Of a stretch of DNA of 64,000 nucleotides, positions 20,920-31,280 are shown piece by piece (within the stretch, counting starts at the first letter, position 1; the number at the start of each line of letters is the position of its first letter). A model generated the notes under the pieces. The model made no database searches and was not told the origin of the DNA. It saw only the letters and a list, made by a program, of their open reading frames with translations. Made by a program: the position numbers and the translations under genes. Source of the stretch: Diplonema japonicum (Eukaryota > Euglenozoa > Diplonemea > Diplonemida > Diplonemidae); the NCBI GenBank assembly GCA_964019335.1, contig OZ025650.1, positions 571,001 to 635,000 of the forward strand, in the 5' to 3' direction.

Positions 20920-22000
20920 CTAATGCATGCGATGTACAGCTCAACCCCTGCATCACACTGCCTGTTTGTTGCACATATTTCTGTGTTATCCCCACCACCC
21001 AATAATAAAAGAGGTAAAGGAAACCAGTGACAGGGTGCACCTCAGCCGCATTGCATTCCATGTTGTGTCCTTAATACATGTGGTGTGCAGCTCAACCCTA
21101 GCCAGTGCTCTGGGGTGGGTTGTTCTGTTCCCTTCCACCAAACTGAAAAGTCGGAACTTGGCAGAACAGTGGAACCAGAACTTGGTGGAACTGGTGGAAC
21201 TGGCAGAACATGGCAGAACTGGCAGAACATGGTGGAACGTGGTGGAACTGGTGGAACCAGCAGACATGGTGGAACATGGCAGAACTTGGTGGAACAGGGA
21301 ATTCCTTACCTAATTTTCTTTCCCCCCTTTTTTCCTCTTTGCATCATCAAGGTTGAAAGTGGTGACTATATCACCACAACACTGACAGCACAATATTCCA
21401 TGTTGTGTCCTTAATGTGTGCAGTGTGCAGCTCAACACCAGCCATGGCACCCCTGGTAACCAAGATTCTGGGTGTGCATAATTTGCTGCCAATTCATCAC
21501 TCTGCATTATGTTCTCCCACTTGGGCACTCTGCATTATGTTCTCCCACTTGGGCACCAATGATGACTGACGAGGAGGTCAACAGTGAACAACACATCTGA
21601 TGTTTTTTTATGTTATCCCCACCACCTTTGGAATAATATATGAGTTAAAGGAGGCCGGTGTTGGCAGTGCCCTGCACAAGAACTGTCTACTTGATTACAG
21701 GGGGTGCACCACAGCCAGGTTGTAGCTTCTTCTGCATTCTGTGTTGTGTCCTTAATCATTGTGGCTGAGTTGTAGCTTTTTCTGTATTCCATGTGGGTTG
21801 TAGCTTCTTGCATTCTGCATCATTTCCTTAATCACTGTGGCCAGGTTGTAGCTTCTTCTGTGTTCCATGTTGTGTCCTTAATGTGTGTGGTGTACAGCTC
21901 AACACTGCCTGCTAACACATCTGATGTTTTTCTTATATTTTCATGTTATCCCCACCACCTGAAAAAGAAGATAAAAGATTTTTTTTTTTTTTTTTTGTAT
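20920..22000. repeat. Degenerate tandem repeat array in the strand-switch region
   Basis: Two landmark strings recur in the same order. TTATCCCCACCACC occurs at 20986-20999, 21613-21626 and 21946-21959. CCATGTTGTGTCCTTAAT occurs at 21058-21075, 21398-21415 and 21865-21882, each soon followed by a form of GTGTGCAGCTCAAC. Spacings of about 330-340 bp, with larger gaps of 460-630 bp, suggest a degenerate unit near 330-340 bp with insertions and partial copies. ACATCTGATGTTTTT precedes the CCCCACCACC string in two of the copies. Confidence 0.65.
21151..21297. repeat. 9-bp minisatellite (GGTGGAACT / GGCAGAACT type)
   Basis: About 15 consecutive or near-consecutive 9-mers alternate between forms of TGGTGGAAC and TGGCAGAAC. 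The 9-bp period keeps all frames open, so several spurious Thr/Gly/Val-rich open frames cross it. The array lies inside the larger degenerate repeat field. Confidence 0.8.
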
Positions 22001-22220
22001 ATTGTGCACCAGGAGGTGCACATTGTGACACCTGCTTTTCCCTGTGCAGCATAGTGGTACATGTTATAAAACACATGCTGTGTTGTGCACCCTGTGTTGC
22101 ATACATCATGTGGAACATCAGGTATGTGAAATATGGTGTGGTCGAAAATTTGTGGTGTTGGGGTGGTTTGTGGGCCAGACCCTCAGACCACCAGTCTGGC
22201 CAACACTGCCCATCCCTTTT

Positions 22221-22253
<33 letters not shown>

Positions 22254-22504
22254 GCATTGTACTTTTCTTGCAAAGGCCTCTTTTTAATATTTTTTTCAAA
22301 GCAGGTCTCCAAACCCCCTGACATTTTTTTTTTTTTTTTTTTACATAGTCACAACAAGGTAGTATGAGCCTTGCTTCACATCCCACCCAAACCTAGGACC
22401 TCTTTTTTTGAACCTTTGAAACCAAAAGTACCAAAAAAATGCAAGCCCCAGCCTAAATTTGGGCCTTTGTGACACAAAAACACAAAGAAATTTTTTGGTC
22501 CCAA

Positions 22505-22635
22505 GAGTCCCCTGAGTCCCCTCCAGACTCCTGAGTCCCTTGAGTCCCTCCAGTCCCCTGAGTCCCCTCCAGACCCCTGAAAATTTCAGGGGACTCCTGT
22601 CCTGTCCCTTGGAGTCCCCTGAGTCCCTCAAGGGT
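22505..22635. repeat. GAGTCCCCT-like simple repeat array
   Basis: Repeated GAGTCCCCT, GAGTCCCTT and CCTCCAGAC words with a period of about 9-13 bp occupy roughly 130 bp, about 110 bp before the first gene of the right cluster. An internal inverted copy (CTGAAAATTTCAG) sits in the middle near 22577. Confidence 0.7.
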
Positions 22636-22724
22636 CTGGACCAACACTGTACAGTATGAGAAAGAAGGTGCACACTTGAACTTTTTATTGAAATCCCTTG
22701 TCCTTCTGTTCAACTTTATACATC

Positions 22725-22726
22725 AG
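22725..22726 (+). promoter_or_regulatory. Putative spliced-leader acceptor AG of the P-loop gene
   Basis: CCTTCTGTTCAACTTTATACATCAG precedes the site in the DNA (22700-22726, quoted only in part here as TTCAACTTTATACATCAG). The next ATG is 19 nt downstream at 22745. It fixes the start within a longer open frame that begins at a TTG. Confidence 0.6.
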
Positions 22727-22744
22727 GAAAAACAAGTGGAGCAA

Positions 22745-23545
22745 ATGCCACGTCAGATTATTTGGATCACTGGACACCCCACCTCTGGGAAGACCTTCCA
22801 AGGGGACTACATGGCACAGGAGCTTGGCTTCCACCATGTAGATGGTGACAAGGCCCTGCTGAATGAAGAGACAAAGGCTATTGGAAATGATCTATACAAA
22901 TTCTATTACAACTATGTGTTCAAAGGCATGGAGGCACCAGAGAAGCTGTGGGTGCCATACCATAATCTGATCTGCAGTGAGATATTCAAGGATGCAGAGA
23001 TGATTGGAGAGGACATGGGAATTGTGGTGAGTCTGTCAAACTACTCTCGAAAGGTACGGGAGTACTGCAGAGAGATGATCATGAAACACTTTGGGGACAA
23101 AATTGTCTTCCACTTCATCCACTTGGGTGTCCTACCTGAACAGTTTGCTGAGAGGAACCTTAGGAGGTACAAAGACTACTGCCAAATCCAGGATATAGAG
23201 CTTCATAAATTCTGGGAAGAGACTTTGAAGAAAGGGCCATACACAACCGAAGAGGCTGCACTTAGAACCTTGATGGAAGATCCCATGCTAAAAGGGTATG
23301 ATGCCTTCTGTGAGGAGACTGACAGGAATGATCTGTTTATTCCCACAGGGGCAGACCACTCTGGGGTTGTAGCGAAAATACACTCAGTGGTGGGAGCACC
23401 ACCGCCTCTTTTGAAAAAGGTCACAGATCCTGACTTCATCAAGGCCATAGCCAAGATCCAACATGACAGGGTTGCAGCTGCCAAGGAGTTCCTTGCAAAG
23501 AAGCTTGATGAACGTGTAGCATCTCAGGTAGAGAAGGAGAGTTGA
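22745..23545 (+). CDS. P-loop kinase-like protein (gluconokinase/shikimate-kinase-like fold)
   Basis: First gene of the plus-strand cluster, single exon of 266 residues from ATG 22745. The N-terminus RQIIWITGHPTSGKTFQGDYMA is a Walker A P-loop (GHPTSGKT) at about residue 10, followed by HHVDGDKALLNEET, as in small-molecule kinases that carry an acidic residue after strand 2. Arg-rich segments (AERNLRRYKDY) could form the lid. The specific substrate is not recognisable. The gene lies in the CpG-poor domain: its codons avoid CG, unlike all later genes. This suggests exposure to the same mutational bias as the strand-switch region. Confidence 0.65.
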   Translation: MPRQIIWITGHPTSGKTFQGDYMAQELGFHHVDGDKALLNEETKAIGNDLYKFYYNYVFKGMEAPEKLWVPYHNLICSEIFKDAEMIGEDMGIVVSLSNYSRKVREYCREMIMKHFGDKIVFHFIHLGVLPEQFAERNLRRYKDYCQIQDIELHKFWEETLKKGPYTTEEAALRTLMEDPMLKGYDAFCEETDRNDLFIPTGADHSGVVAKIHSVVGAPPPLLKKVTDPDFIKAIAKIQHDRVAAAKEFLAKKLDERVASQVEKES

Positions 23546-23768
23546 AGATACCAACTATTCTTCCCATTGCATTCTTTTTCTTTCTTGTAAAAACCCCTTC
23601 TCCAAGACACAACACTCACGAAGAAAAACACTCTCAAACTAACCAAATGGGGACACCTTATTATTATTGATCACAACTGAGAAAATAAGGATGTTAATTT
23701 TCGTGGACCGTTTTTTATTTTTTAACATGGGTCGTTTTTACCTTTTATTCCCTCCACTCTTTTGTTCT

Positions 23769-23770
23769 AG
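23769..23770 (+). promoter_or_regulatory. Putative spliced-leader acceptor AG of the CCDC180-like gene
   Basis: A long C/T-rich run (about 23736-23770, ending CACTCTTTTGTTCTAG) precedes the ATG by 29 nt with no intervening ATG. It is one of the clearest acceptor contexts in the window. Confidence 0.65.
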
Positions 23771-23799
23771 GAGCACATCACCACCACAGGATCGGGTCA

Positions 23800-26700
23800 A
23801 TGATAGCTGAACAAGCAGCCGATCCACTCCAAAGGAGAAAAATAAAGCATGATGGTGCCTTGTCCGAATGCGACCACAAAATAAGGAAACACAGCATTGA
23901 ATGCGAAGGGATCATACTTGAGCTATGTGGAGCACTGAAGAGAGAATTAGTCCTATCAGCTAGCAGGACGGAGCACCATGCCGCCACAGAGTATGAAAGG
24001 GTCAAGAAGAGTATTGATGGCGGATTGCTGTTCAGGGGGCAGATGGATTGCAAGGTTAGTGACACAAACGGGAGGCCTCGGCGCTGCAAGATACTATCCG
24101 TGAAGCACAAAATGTTTGAGATCTTGGTGCATGTTACATCAACTGTGCGGGCACGGCTCTCAGCTTTGTCTGACTTTCTTGCAGAGATGCGTGAATTGAA
24201 TCTGCAGTGGAAATATCATATTGAGAGCAGCTTGTGGACAATGCTGGAAACACTGAACAGCATAGCCTGGGCCGATGATGAGAAGTGCTGGACTATCATA
24301 CAAAACAAAGAGGCTGATATCAATATCAGCATTGTGGCGAACATTAAGACGATCACCGACCTTGTGGGGAAACTTCATAACCGGGAGGTTGCACTCCAAC
24401 AGCAGCTGCTCCTTGACTTTTCTAAAAACTGGGGAGAAGTCCTCGAGAAGATGTCGAAGTCTTGTCTCACTTGGCTAGAAAACAGGTACGTCTCGGCAAC
24501 GTACTCAGATCCGCACGAAAGAAGAGATTTAATCGCTTCGTACATGGAACAGCTTGTGGGCGACGTGGCGAATGAAGCACCACAAAACAGCACCTCATGG
24601 CAGCAACCGCAGGCTAGGGGGTTTTGCAAGGCGTGGGAAGGAAATGTTCAATCGATGCTGAATCTGGTATTATCTCTGTCAAGTGAAGTGAGCACTGATG
24701 CGAAGTGGCCCGTCCCGGGGGGGACGCGGAGTTGGCTAGTCTCGTGGAAGCCTCATGAAAACGTGACGATCGATTCCCTTCAACTTGGGAAGGTAGTTAA
24801 CACGGAACAGACAGTTTCACTCGGAAGCAAAGTAGAGGAATGGCGTACATCGGCACATGTGTTTAGCTCGAGACTTGTCTCACTGCAGGCGGACTACCTT
24901 ACTCGCGCCATACTTAACGAAAAAGACCTCAATGCAAAAGCAACAATGGATTGCACAATCCTGGTCTCTGATCTGAAAGCTATTCTCCTTGACAACATCA
25001 CCTTTCCCTGCCCACCGCCCCTTTCGCCAGAAGATGCAATAGAACTCGTAGACAGCATGGATACTAAGGTTTTACTGAAGCCTTCTGAAGATAATATGGG
25101 TCTTTTTTATGTTTCCGGTGAGCAAAACGCACAATTGGTGTCTGTGCACTTGACAACCGAAACTGTACCTTGGGGCAGCATAAAATGCCTCCAATGCACC
25201 ATCGTTTCTGAAAAAGGAACTCAGCTTGTACAGCACAAATTCCTCCACTCTGACAACAGCCCACAGCTAGCTACGTCCGTGCAAATGAAGCTGCACCGGG
25301 TGCTGGACTTCCATGCCGTTGAACACAACTTCGAGAATGAAGCACTGCTTGAAAACCACAAAGAGGAGTGTGATACCATGATTTCAGAAATAGTTGCTCT
25401 TCAAAACCACCTGCACGATTGGATCTTCAGCACGAGTGACGGACCCGAAGCCCAACCAGATGTCCCCTGGGCCCAGTGCGTTCTTCGTGCACAAGAAATA
25501 TCTGGTCCTAAGTTAGAAACACTTAAGGAGGAGAGCAGTGTCTTCTTGTCCTACTTCCAATACACAATGCGGACCTTGACGTGGATGTTCGATGCGACCG
25601 TCCTTTCCAACCCTCGCGGTTTGATCCCAAACCTCAGTGGTGCAGAGATCTTCTTACTGAAAACGAGCGCTGAATTTTCTGGAGTACTGAAAACACACGA
25701 AGAAGACTTCATGATACTGCACCTGGACTACGTTGACGTGGATGCTAGATACGAGAGCAGGTTTAAAGCACTGCTCAAGAAGATGTGCGAAAGTCCTGAC
25801 AAGGCACAAACGACAGAGCACTTCCGAGAAGCTGTGACGGTGCTTTATGATATCGAAACAGCTTATTCCGAAGTCAAGACCAACAAGGAAGCATGCCTCG
25901 AAACCCTGCAGGAGAACGTTGCTACCTTATCTAATGTTTTGTTGCAAGAACTCTGCGATCAACTTCGAATGTCCAGTGAAGAATCTGATCACGAGACGCT
26001 TTCAATAGAAAACCACACTTTCTACCTCCTCGAGCAGCCCGCAGCCGTGCTGCTTGGTGAGAAGGACAACTCTCGTTCAAGTGCAGTTCCAAGACCGGAA
26101 AGCCCAACGCACCAAGAAAAGCAAACCGAACAAGCCCCTCCTGTGCAAGAGCCAGATACGAAAAAAGGCAAAAAAAAAAATAGAGGTACTATTGTTGCGG
26201 AAGAATTTGTGGTGAAAGAGTCCACTGAGTCGCAGGAGCTGAAGGAGATGAGGCAACGTATCTCAGCACATCTGCGGAGCATGAACCGTGACTTGTTCCT
26301 GCTCGAGAACTCAAAGAACGTGATCCTGATGAACCTGAGGGAACAGCTAGTCCGGTGGTTTCTGAGGTACGCGCAGAGAGTGAAAGACGCTGCAGAAGCG
26401 CACAAGAGCGAGACAACAGTGCAGCTCGAGTCATGGCTAAATGAGAAACTCCGTCAGCACCAAAGAAGAGTGCCGTCCCTTGCCAGCAAGGAGTACGACG
26501 GCAGGATACGCGAACTTGTTGAAACAGATGAAATGAAACAACGTGAGTTCACATGGATCGGCCAAAGGTTTGCGCAGTCTATTGATATTGTTAAGATAGA
26601 AATGCAGAACCAGCAGTCTGGTTTTGTAAAAGACATACAAAACCTTGCCTCAAGGAGGAGCCAGTTGCCTTCCCTGGTTAATACAGCTGCTTTGAGTGCG

Positions 26701-28771
26701 CACAAAAAATCGACCGAGAGCGAACATCAAGCGTTAAAGGAAAAGACCGTTGCCGAGAAACAAAAAGTCATCCAAATGTTTGAGCAAGCTAAGAAAACGA
26801 TGGCAAGGGAGGGGAGACGATACCTCGAGGAACACTGCAAGACATTCGCTGAAGGCGGTCTGATGAGCAAGGCGGAAGTCGAAACGAACACGGAAGCAAT
26901 ATCAGACATGAGTACTCAAGCGCAAAAAACGACAGCAAAGCTGGAGGAAGAGTTGAAATCCATGGTAACGAAGCAGGAAGCGGAGCTGTCGAATGAAATG
27001 GACACCTACACCGTTATGTACAAGCACAGCACTGATGACATGAATTTCATAAAATGGCAGAATGAGGCATTTGTAGTGATTAAAGGCAAGATGAGCATCA
27101 TCATATCTTCGTCCCTTGAGGCTGAACGAAAACTGGAAGTCGAAGTCTCCCTTCTAGAAGAAATGGTTAGAACGTTGACAACGAGACACGCCAGTGGCAG
27201 GGGGAAAGGCGTGCATGAGGAGGGTGCTGCTGACACCTTGGAAATAGGTGCGGACATCGATCGCGTGGTAACAAACATATTGAGGAAAGCAAAGTTAGAA
27301 AGAGGGCCAAAGCTCAAGAACATCCCTGCATACCGCGCACTCCATTTAGTCAACACGTTGACGAAGCTCATGTACAGCAGAGGGCTATTCTTGGGGTGCC
27401 TTGTAAAACAGTTGATATTTCAGAACGTCCTCCCTCAACACTACTTTGCCGAACCAACAAGTACAGCGCACAGCGACGAGAAAGAGGACTGGGACAGCTT
27501 TACAAAGATCGAACCTGTGTTGAAAACAGCTGAAAAGCTTATTTCCGAGTTTTGGGTAGAAGGGGACAAGGTTGTTTCTCAGTACTACAAATCACTAAAC
27601 GGGAGAGATGTGACGCGGGAGGAGCAGATCTCAAGTACTGAAGAGAAGCACAAAGAGCACCTAACCTCCAGGCTGGAGGAGATCAAAGGGTTACTCACGA
27701 CACACTTGGCTGCCTCTACGCCAGAGTATAAAAGACAAGTGATACGTGTGTCTCTGGCATTACCGAGACTGCCCAACGAAGTATTCACAACGCTGCACAA
27801 CAATGCTTTCACAATGCTCGATGACACAGTGAATGCTTGTAGAAGAGTTTTCGAAGAGATGTACGCTGCCGCACAGCAGAGGCGAAAGGAACACGGGAAT
27901 AGGGTAAAGGGGTCTATGGTTAATCCAAGCAACAGGGACTTCATTGAGAAGACCGATGCTGCAGAGCAGCAGCGACATGACTTCACTGAGAATCTGTTGC
28001 AACAGTTTCAAGGAATTCTTCTGCGGGAAGAGAGTAACATCTACAACATCTTCACGCAACAAGCGAGCCAAGCTGCAGCGACACTCTTTAAGCTGCTAGC
28101 GCCCCTTGTCACTCCCAACATGATCGTGACAGGCAGCGACGTTATGGTCGGCAACCACCGCTCCCTCAAGCGGCTCCGCATTGCCAAACAGCGCAAGGAA
28201 TCACAGCAACAACAACAACAACAGCAGCAAGGACTGACGCGCAAGAAATCAGATACTAAGAATCAAAAAACTGCCAAGCCACCACCGAAGAAAGATGCTG
28301 CAAAGGCAGCCCCCTTGGCTGATGGCAAGCAGATGATACTGTATCCAGGCCTCATTTACACAACCAGACTCCCCTTCCAAGAGTACAGTGACGCCAATCC
28401 ACAAGTTGTCATCAAAGATCATCTTGGCGAGCTCAAACCGGTGGAAGAGGTGAAAAAGACAAATTCTAAGGTTTGTTACTCCTTTATAGTTTACTAACAC
28501 AATGCAGAGTATGCTTAAGAAGGCACCTAAACAAGATGCCAACCCTGTTGAAGAAGTTGAACCGCAGCAAACGGTGGCTCTCGAGGGACCCGATGAGGCA
28601 ATCTTTGCGACAGTTGCCCAGCAACGCATGCAGAACTACCATGCATTCCTCAAGCACTATGAGGAACACATTGATGGCTTAAACAAGATGTTTGAGGAGA
28701 TGAAGGCAGGCGAGGAAAAATGGTTTAAGAACTGGGAAGAGTTCATCGAGTCTGTGATGCCGAGGAGCTAG
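23800..28771 (+). CDS. Giant coiled-coil protein, CCDC180-like
   Basis: Two exons, 23800-28470 and 28508-28771, joined in phase 0 by a 37-nt intron (donor GTTTGT, one of the few not starting GTATG). Product 1644 residues. It is almost wholly helical with long coiled coils (about 840-1090: SQELKEMRQRISAHLRSMN, EKTVAEKQKVIQMFEQAKK). A Lys/Pro/Gln-rich linker with a CAG/CAA-coded Gln run (about residue 1470) precedes the C-terminal end KWFKNWEEFIESVMPRS. Length, two helical blocks and layout resemble the axonemal protein CCDC180 (DUF4455/DUF4456), which is common in flagellates, but I could not verify a domain signature. It is certainly a real gene; the family name is tentative. Confidence 0.6.
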
Positions 28772-28841
28772 TGATGTATATACATTTAGTTTAGGTGCTA
28801 TTGTTTCTTTTTCTTTTTTCGTTGTTATGGTATTTTATTTC

Positions 28842-28843
28842 AG
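28842..28843 (+). promoter_or_regulatory. Putative spliced-leader acceptor AG of the four-TM gene
   Basis: A T-rich run (28798-28843, ending GGTATTTTATTTCAG) is followed after 7 nt by the ATG at 28851. It lies only 71 nt after the stop of the previous gene, which fits processing of a polycistronic transcript. Confidence 0.65.
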
Positions 28844-28850
28844 GATTTAA

Positions 28851-29352
28851 ATGCGGTTGCTCAGTGTGCAATGGGTGGTGTTGGTGATGCTTTGGCTCCT
28901 TGGAGTGGCTGCCTTCACTTATGGGTCCCTGAGCCCTTGGTGCATCCACTTGAGGCATGTCCCTGACTTTGAGGACTTTTGGAACAGATATGCGCACCGT
29001 GGGTTCTACGGTGTGCGCGACCTTGCCACCTACCAGGCACTGCTTGTCATCGTTGCCTTGTGGTCTGCTGCAGGGGCTTGTGGTATTCAGACTTCGCACA
29101 TTTCCGGCGTGAGGGACACAAGCATCCCTCTGGCAAAGAGCCGCTTCCCGTTTGTTGTAGTTGCTATACCCGCGGTCGCCCTCACATTCGCCGCCCTGCC
29201 TATTGATTCTGAGGACCCGTTTTTTGAGATTGGATGGGGTCCCAGGACTGTCTTGGTATGTTATATTCTAAATTTAACACATGCAGATTCTGCTAACGTA
29301 CTTCATGCTTCCCTTTATGCGTCCTGAACCTGTCAAGGTAAAGTCCCATTAA
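28851..29352 (+). CDS. Four-TM membrane protein of unknown function, 156 aa
   Basis: Two exons, 28851-29255 and 29287-29352, joined in phase 0 by a 31-nt GTATG intron. Hydrophobic segments: residues about 6-28 (VQWVVLVMLWLLGVAAFTYG in part), 63-80 (YQALLVIVALWSAAGACG), 100-120 (FPFVVVAIPAVALTFAALP) and 132-148 (TVLILLTYFMLPFM, across the exon join). The loop between TM1 and TM2 is about 35 residues with HxxR-type charged residues. No family was recognised. The C-terminus is RPEPVKVKSH. A small tetraspan fold would fit. Confidence 0.7.
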
Positions 29353-29454
29353 GCGGCTAGCTGTCGGCTGCTGTTGTAATCATAGTCTATAGAAGTTTAT
29401 GTGTTATATCACGATCTACTAATACCCAGTTTCCACAGATAGAGAATATCCAAA

Positions 29455-30384
29455 ATGCCACAGAGCGCCCTTCAGAGTTTCCTTGCAGGTGGTGCAGGTG
29501 GTGTATGCCTTGTGGCTGTGGGCCACCCCCTAGACACTGTAAAAGTTAAGCTGCAAACATCGACTGAGTTCAGCGGCACTGCGGACTGTATCAAGAAAAC
29601 TGTCGCAAAAGATGGTTTCAAGGGTCTGTACAGGGGTATGGCCGCACCTCTGTATGGTGTGACCCCCATGTACGCACTGTGCTTCATGGGTTACGGAACG
29701 GGTAAGACCATCTTCTGCGACGAAGATGCATTTGATAAGTTGAAGCTGCATCAGATTGCTATGGCGGGTGCCTTCTCCGCAATCTACACCACACCCATCC
29801 TGGCCCCTGGCGAGAGATTGAAGTGCATGCTTCAAATTCAGACGGAGGGGAACACAAAATTCAAGGGACCCAGCGACCTGGGTAAGCATCTTTGGAAGGA
29901 GTCGGGCGGTGGTATCGCTGGTCTGAGGACAATCAACAGAGGTTTCTGTGCTACTCTTACACGTGACTCTGTTGCATCTGCTTTCTACTTCTCTTCGTAC
30001 GAATACCTCAAAAAGCTGGCGACACCTGAGGGGGAGAAGTCCCCGGGGTCTCTAAGCACCTTGGTGTGTGGTGGTACGGCGGGTATATTCAACTGGGCGT
30101 TCGCGATCCCTTTCGACAACCTGAAGTCCAAGCTCCAGACGGACCCGAACACTTTTGAGAAGTACCCCAACGGCATGAGATCTGTCGCTGCTGAGATGTA
30201 CAGGCAGCAAGGCTTCGGTGCAGTTTCTGCGATGTACAGGTATGATAACAGCTTTGATACTTTAAACTTACAACACATCAGGGGCTTCTCTGCCGTCATG
30301 CTGCGTGCCTTCCCCGCGAACGCGGCGTGCTTCTTGGGCTATGAAACAGCTGTGAAATTCCTCGATGGGATTGGCATCCACTAG
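29455..30384 (+). CDS. Mitochondrial carrier, carnitine/acylcarnitine-type (SLC25A20-like)
   Basis: Inner-membrane exchanger. Two exons, 29455-30239 and 30282-30384; a 42-nt GTATG intron ending CATCAG splits AMYR|GFSAVMLRAFPANAACF. The intron is a multiple of three and has no stop, so the DNA reads straight through; only the family pattern reveals it. Product 295 residues, as usual. The three repeat signatures are HPLDTVKVKLQ, LAPGERLKCMLQIQ and IPFDNLKSKLQ. The second, APGERxKC, and the end RAFPANAACFLGYE are characteristic of the acylcarnitine/ornithine branch. Substrate not proven. An acceptor TTTCCACAG precedes the ATG by 16 nt. Confidence 0.92.
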   Translation: MPQSALQSFLAGGAGGVCLVAVGHPLDTVKVKLQTSTEFSGTADCIKKTVAKDGFKGLYRGMAAPLYGVTPMYALCFMGYGTGKTIFCDEDAFDKLKLHQIAMAGAFSAIYTTPILAPGERLKCMLQIQTEGNTKFKGPSDLGKHLWKESGGGIAGLRTINRGFCATLTRDSVASAFYFSSYEYLKKLATPEGEKSPGSLSTLVCGGTAGIFNWAFAIPFDNLKSKLQTDPNTFEKYPNGMRSVAAEMYRQQGFGAVSAMYRYDNSFDTLNLQHIRGFSAVMLRAFPANAACFLGYETAVKFLDGIGIH

Positions 30385-30778
30385 AACTGATGATAATAAT
30401 AATAAAATATTTCGTAATATAGTTCGTTGACTGCATTCCTCCTCCTCTTCTCTTTCGCTTCACTTTCTTTTCTTTTTCCTTCGCGTGTGCTTTGCGTTCA
30501 AGCGGTGTGCTGCAGTTAACTGATAGTGCGTTTAGGTTGGGGCTCGAGACAACAGAAGTATCAGGCCAGAGGATCCAGTAATAAGGGGCCACACCAGCCT
30601 TCGTATTACCTATGTTTCATGGAATGGTGACAGATGCGACATTGATTTTGCCCAAGGAGAACACTAATGTTTTTCACTTCCCACGAGAAATCTTTGAACC
30701 TCCTCTCGTAACTTGTTGCCCTATTTATATATATTCATACAATGTTTTTCATATTACTGTTCATTCAGGAGGGTTGGG
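30385..30778 (+). other. Intergenic region, no gene seen
   Basis: Contains C/T-rich tracts (30437-30490) and the polypyrimidine/acceptor of the next gene: TGTTCATTCAG ending at 30768, 10 nt before ATG 30779. Short open frames on the minus strand are unsupported. Confidence 0.5.
30767..30768 (+). promoter_or_regulatory. Putative spliced-leader acceptor AG of the Lys-rich gene
   Basis: TTTTTCATATTACTGTTCAT TCAG is followed by GAGGGTTGGG and ATG 30779. It decides between the upstream TTG of the open frame and the ATG. Confidence 0.55.
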
Positions 30779-31213
30779 ATGTCGAAAGTGAGTGCCGTGT
30801 TGAAGGGGTTGGTGCAGAGAGGCAAGATCGGTGCGAAAAGGACATCAAAGAAACGCAAAGCCGATCAAGATGTGAAGCCAGTTGGCGCAAAGAAAAGCAA
30901 AAAGCAAAAGGTGCAGAAAACGAGTGACATCGAGGATCACGACAGCGATGCTGACGACACTCCCACTAACGCAGACGAGACATTGGAACTTCTTAAGAAA
31001 CTGCCTAAGAGTATGCTGAAACACGCTGATCCTAAATGGCTGGTGAGAATGCGCGAGAAAGTGGCTGAACCTTCTCAGCTAGACGTATCGGAGGGCGAGG
31101 ACAGTGCCGAGAAGGACGAGGAACTGGTGTTCGATGAGAGCGAAGACGACACAACAACCGCAAAGAAGAGCAAGAAAACCAAAACAAAAAAAATAAAAGG
31201 AATATCGAATTAA
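30779..31213 (+). CDS. Small Lys-rich, acidic-block nuclear-type protein, 144 aa
   Basis: Single exon. It is made of alternating basic and acidic blocks: KRTSKKRKADQ and GAKKSKKQKVQK look like nuclear localisation signals, while IEDHDSDADD and EGEDSAEKDEELVFDESEDD are acidic. The central part ETLELLKKLPKSMLKHADPKWLVRMREKV could be a helix pair. No family was recognised; a nucleolar or chromatin-associated protein is possible from composition alone. The stop is 67 nt before the WASHC4 ATG. Confidence 0.65.
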   Translation: MSKVSAVLKGLVQRGKIGAKRTSKKRKADQDVKPVGAKKSKKQKVQKTSDIEDHDSDADDTPTNADETLELLKKLPKSMLKHADPKWLVRMREKVAEPSQLDVSEGEDSAEKDEELVFDESEDDTTTAKKSKKTKTKKIKGISN

Positions 31214-31273
31214 GCCAAGCTATCTATTATCGTCAGTTACTACACTTTTTAACTGCGTGCCTACACTCACCAC

Positions 31274-31275
31274 AG
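31274..31275 (+). promoter_or_regulatory. Putative spliced-leader acceptor AG of WASHC4
   Basis: TGCCTACACTCACCACAG lies 5 nt before ATG 31281, which makes the upstream GTG of the open frame an unlikely start. Confidence 0.55.
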
Positions 31276-31280
31276 GAAAC

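Larger units (their letters stand above)
18141..22744. other. Divergent strand-switch region, no supported gene
   Basis: This 4.6 kb separates the minus-strand cluster (starting with TTL) from the plus-strand cluster (starting with the P-loop gene). Open frames in it are short, repetitive and without family features. It contains a palindromic transposon-like element (18261-18406), A/T and G homopolymer patches (18900-19130, 19280-19390), degenerate repeats (20.9-22.0 kb), a 9-bp minisatellite (21151-21297), T runs (21980-22000, 22220-22252, 22328-22342) and a GAGTCCCCT-like array (22505-22635). CpG is rare throughout (I count roughly 15 in about 4.5 kb) while TG and CA are common. In Euglenozoa, divergent switch regions act as RNA polymerase II start regions; assigning that here is inference. 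Confidence 0.75.
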
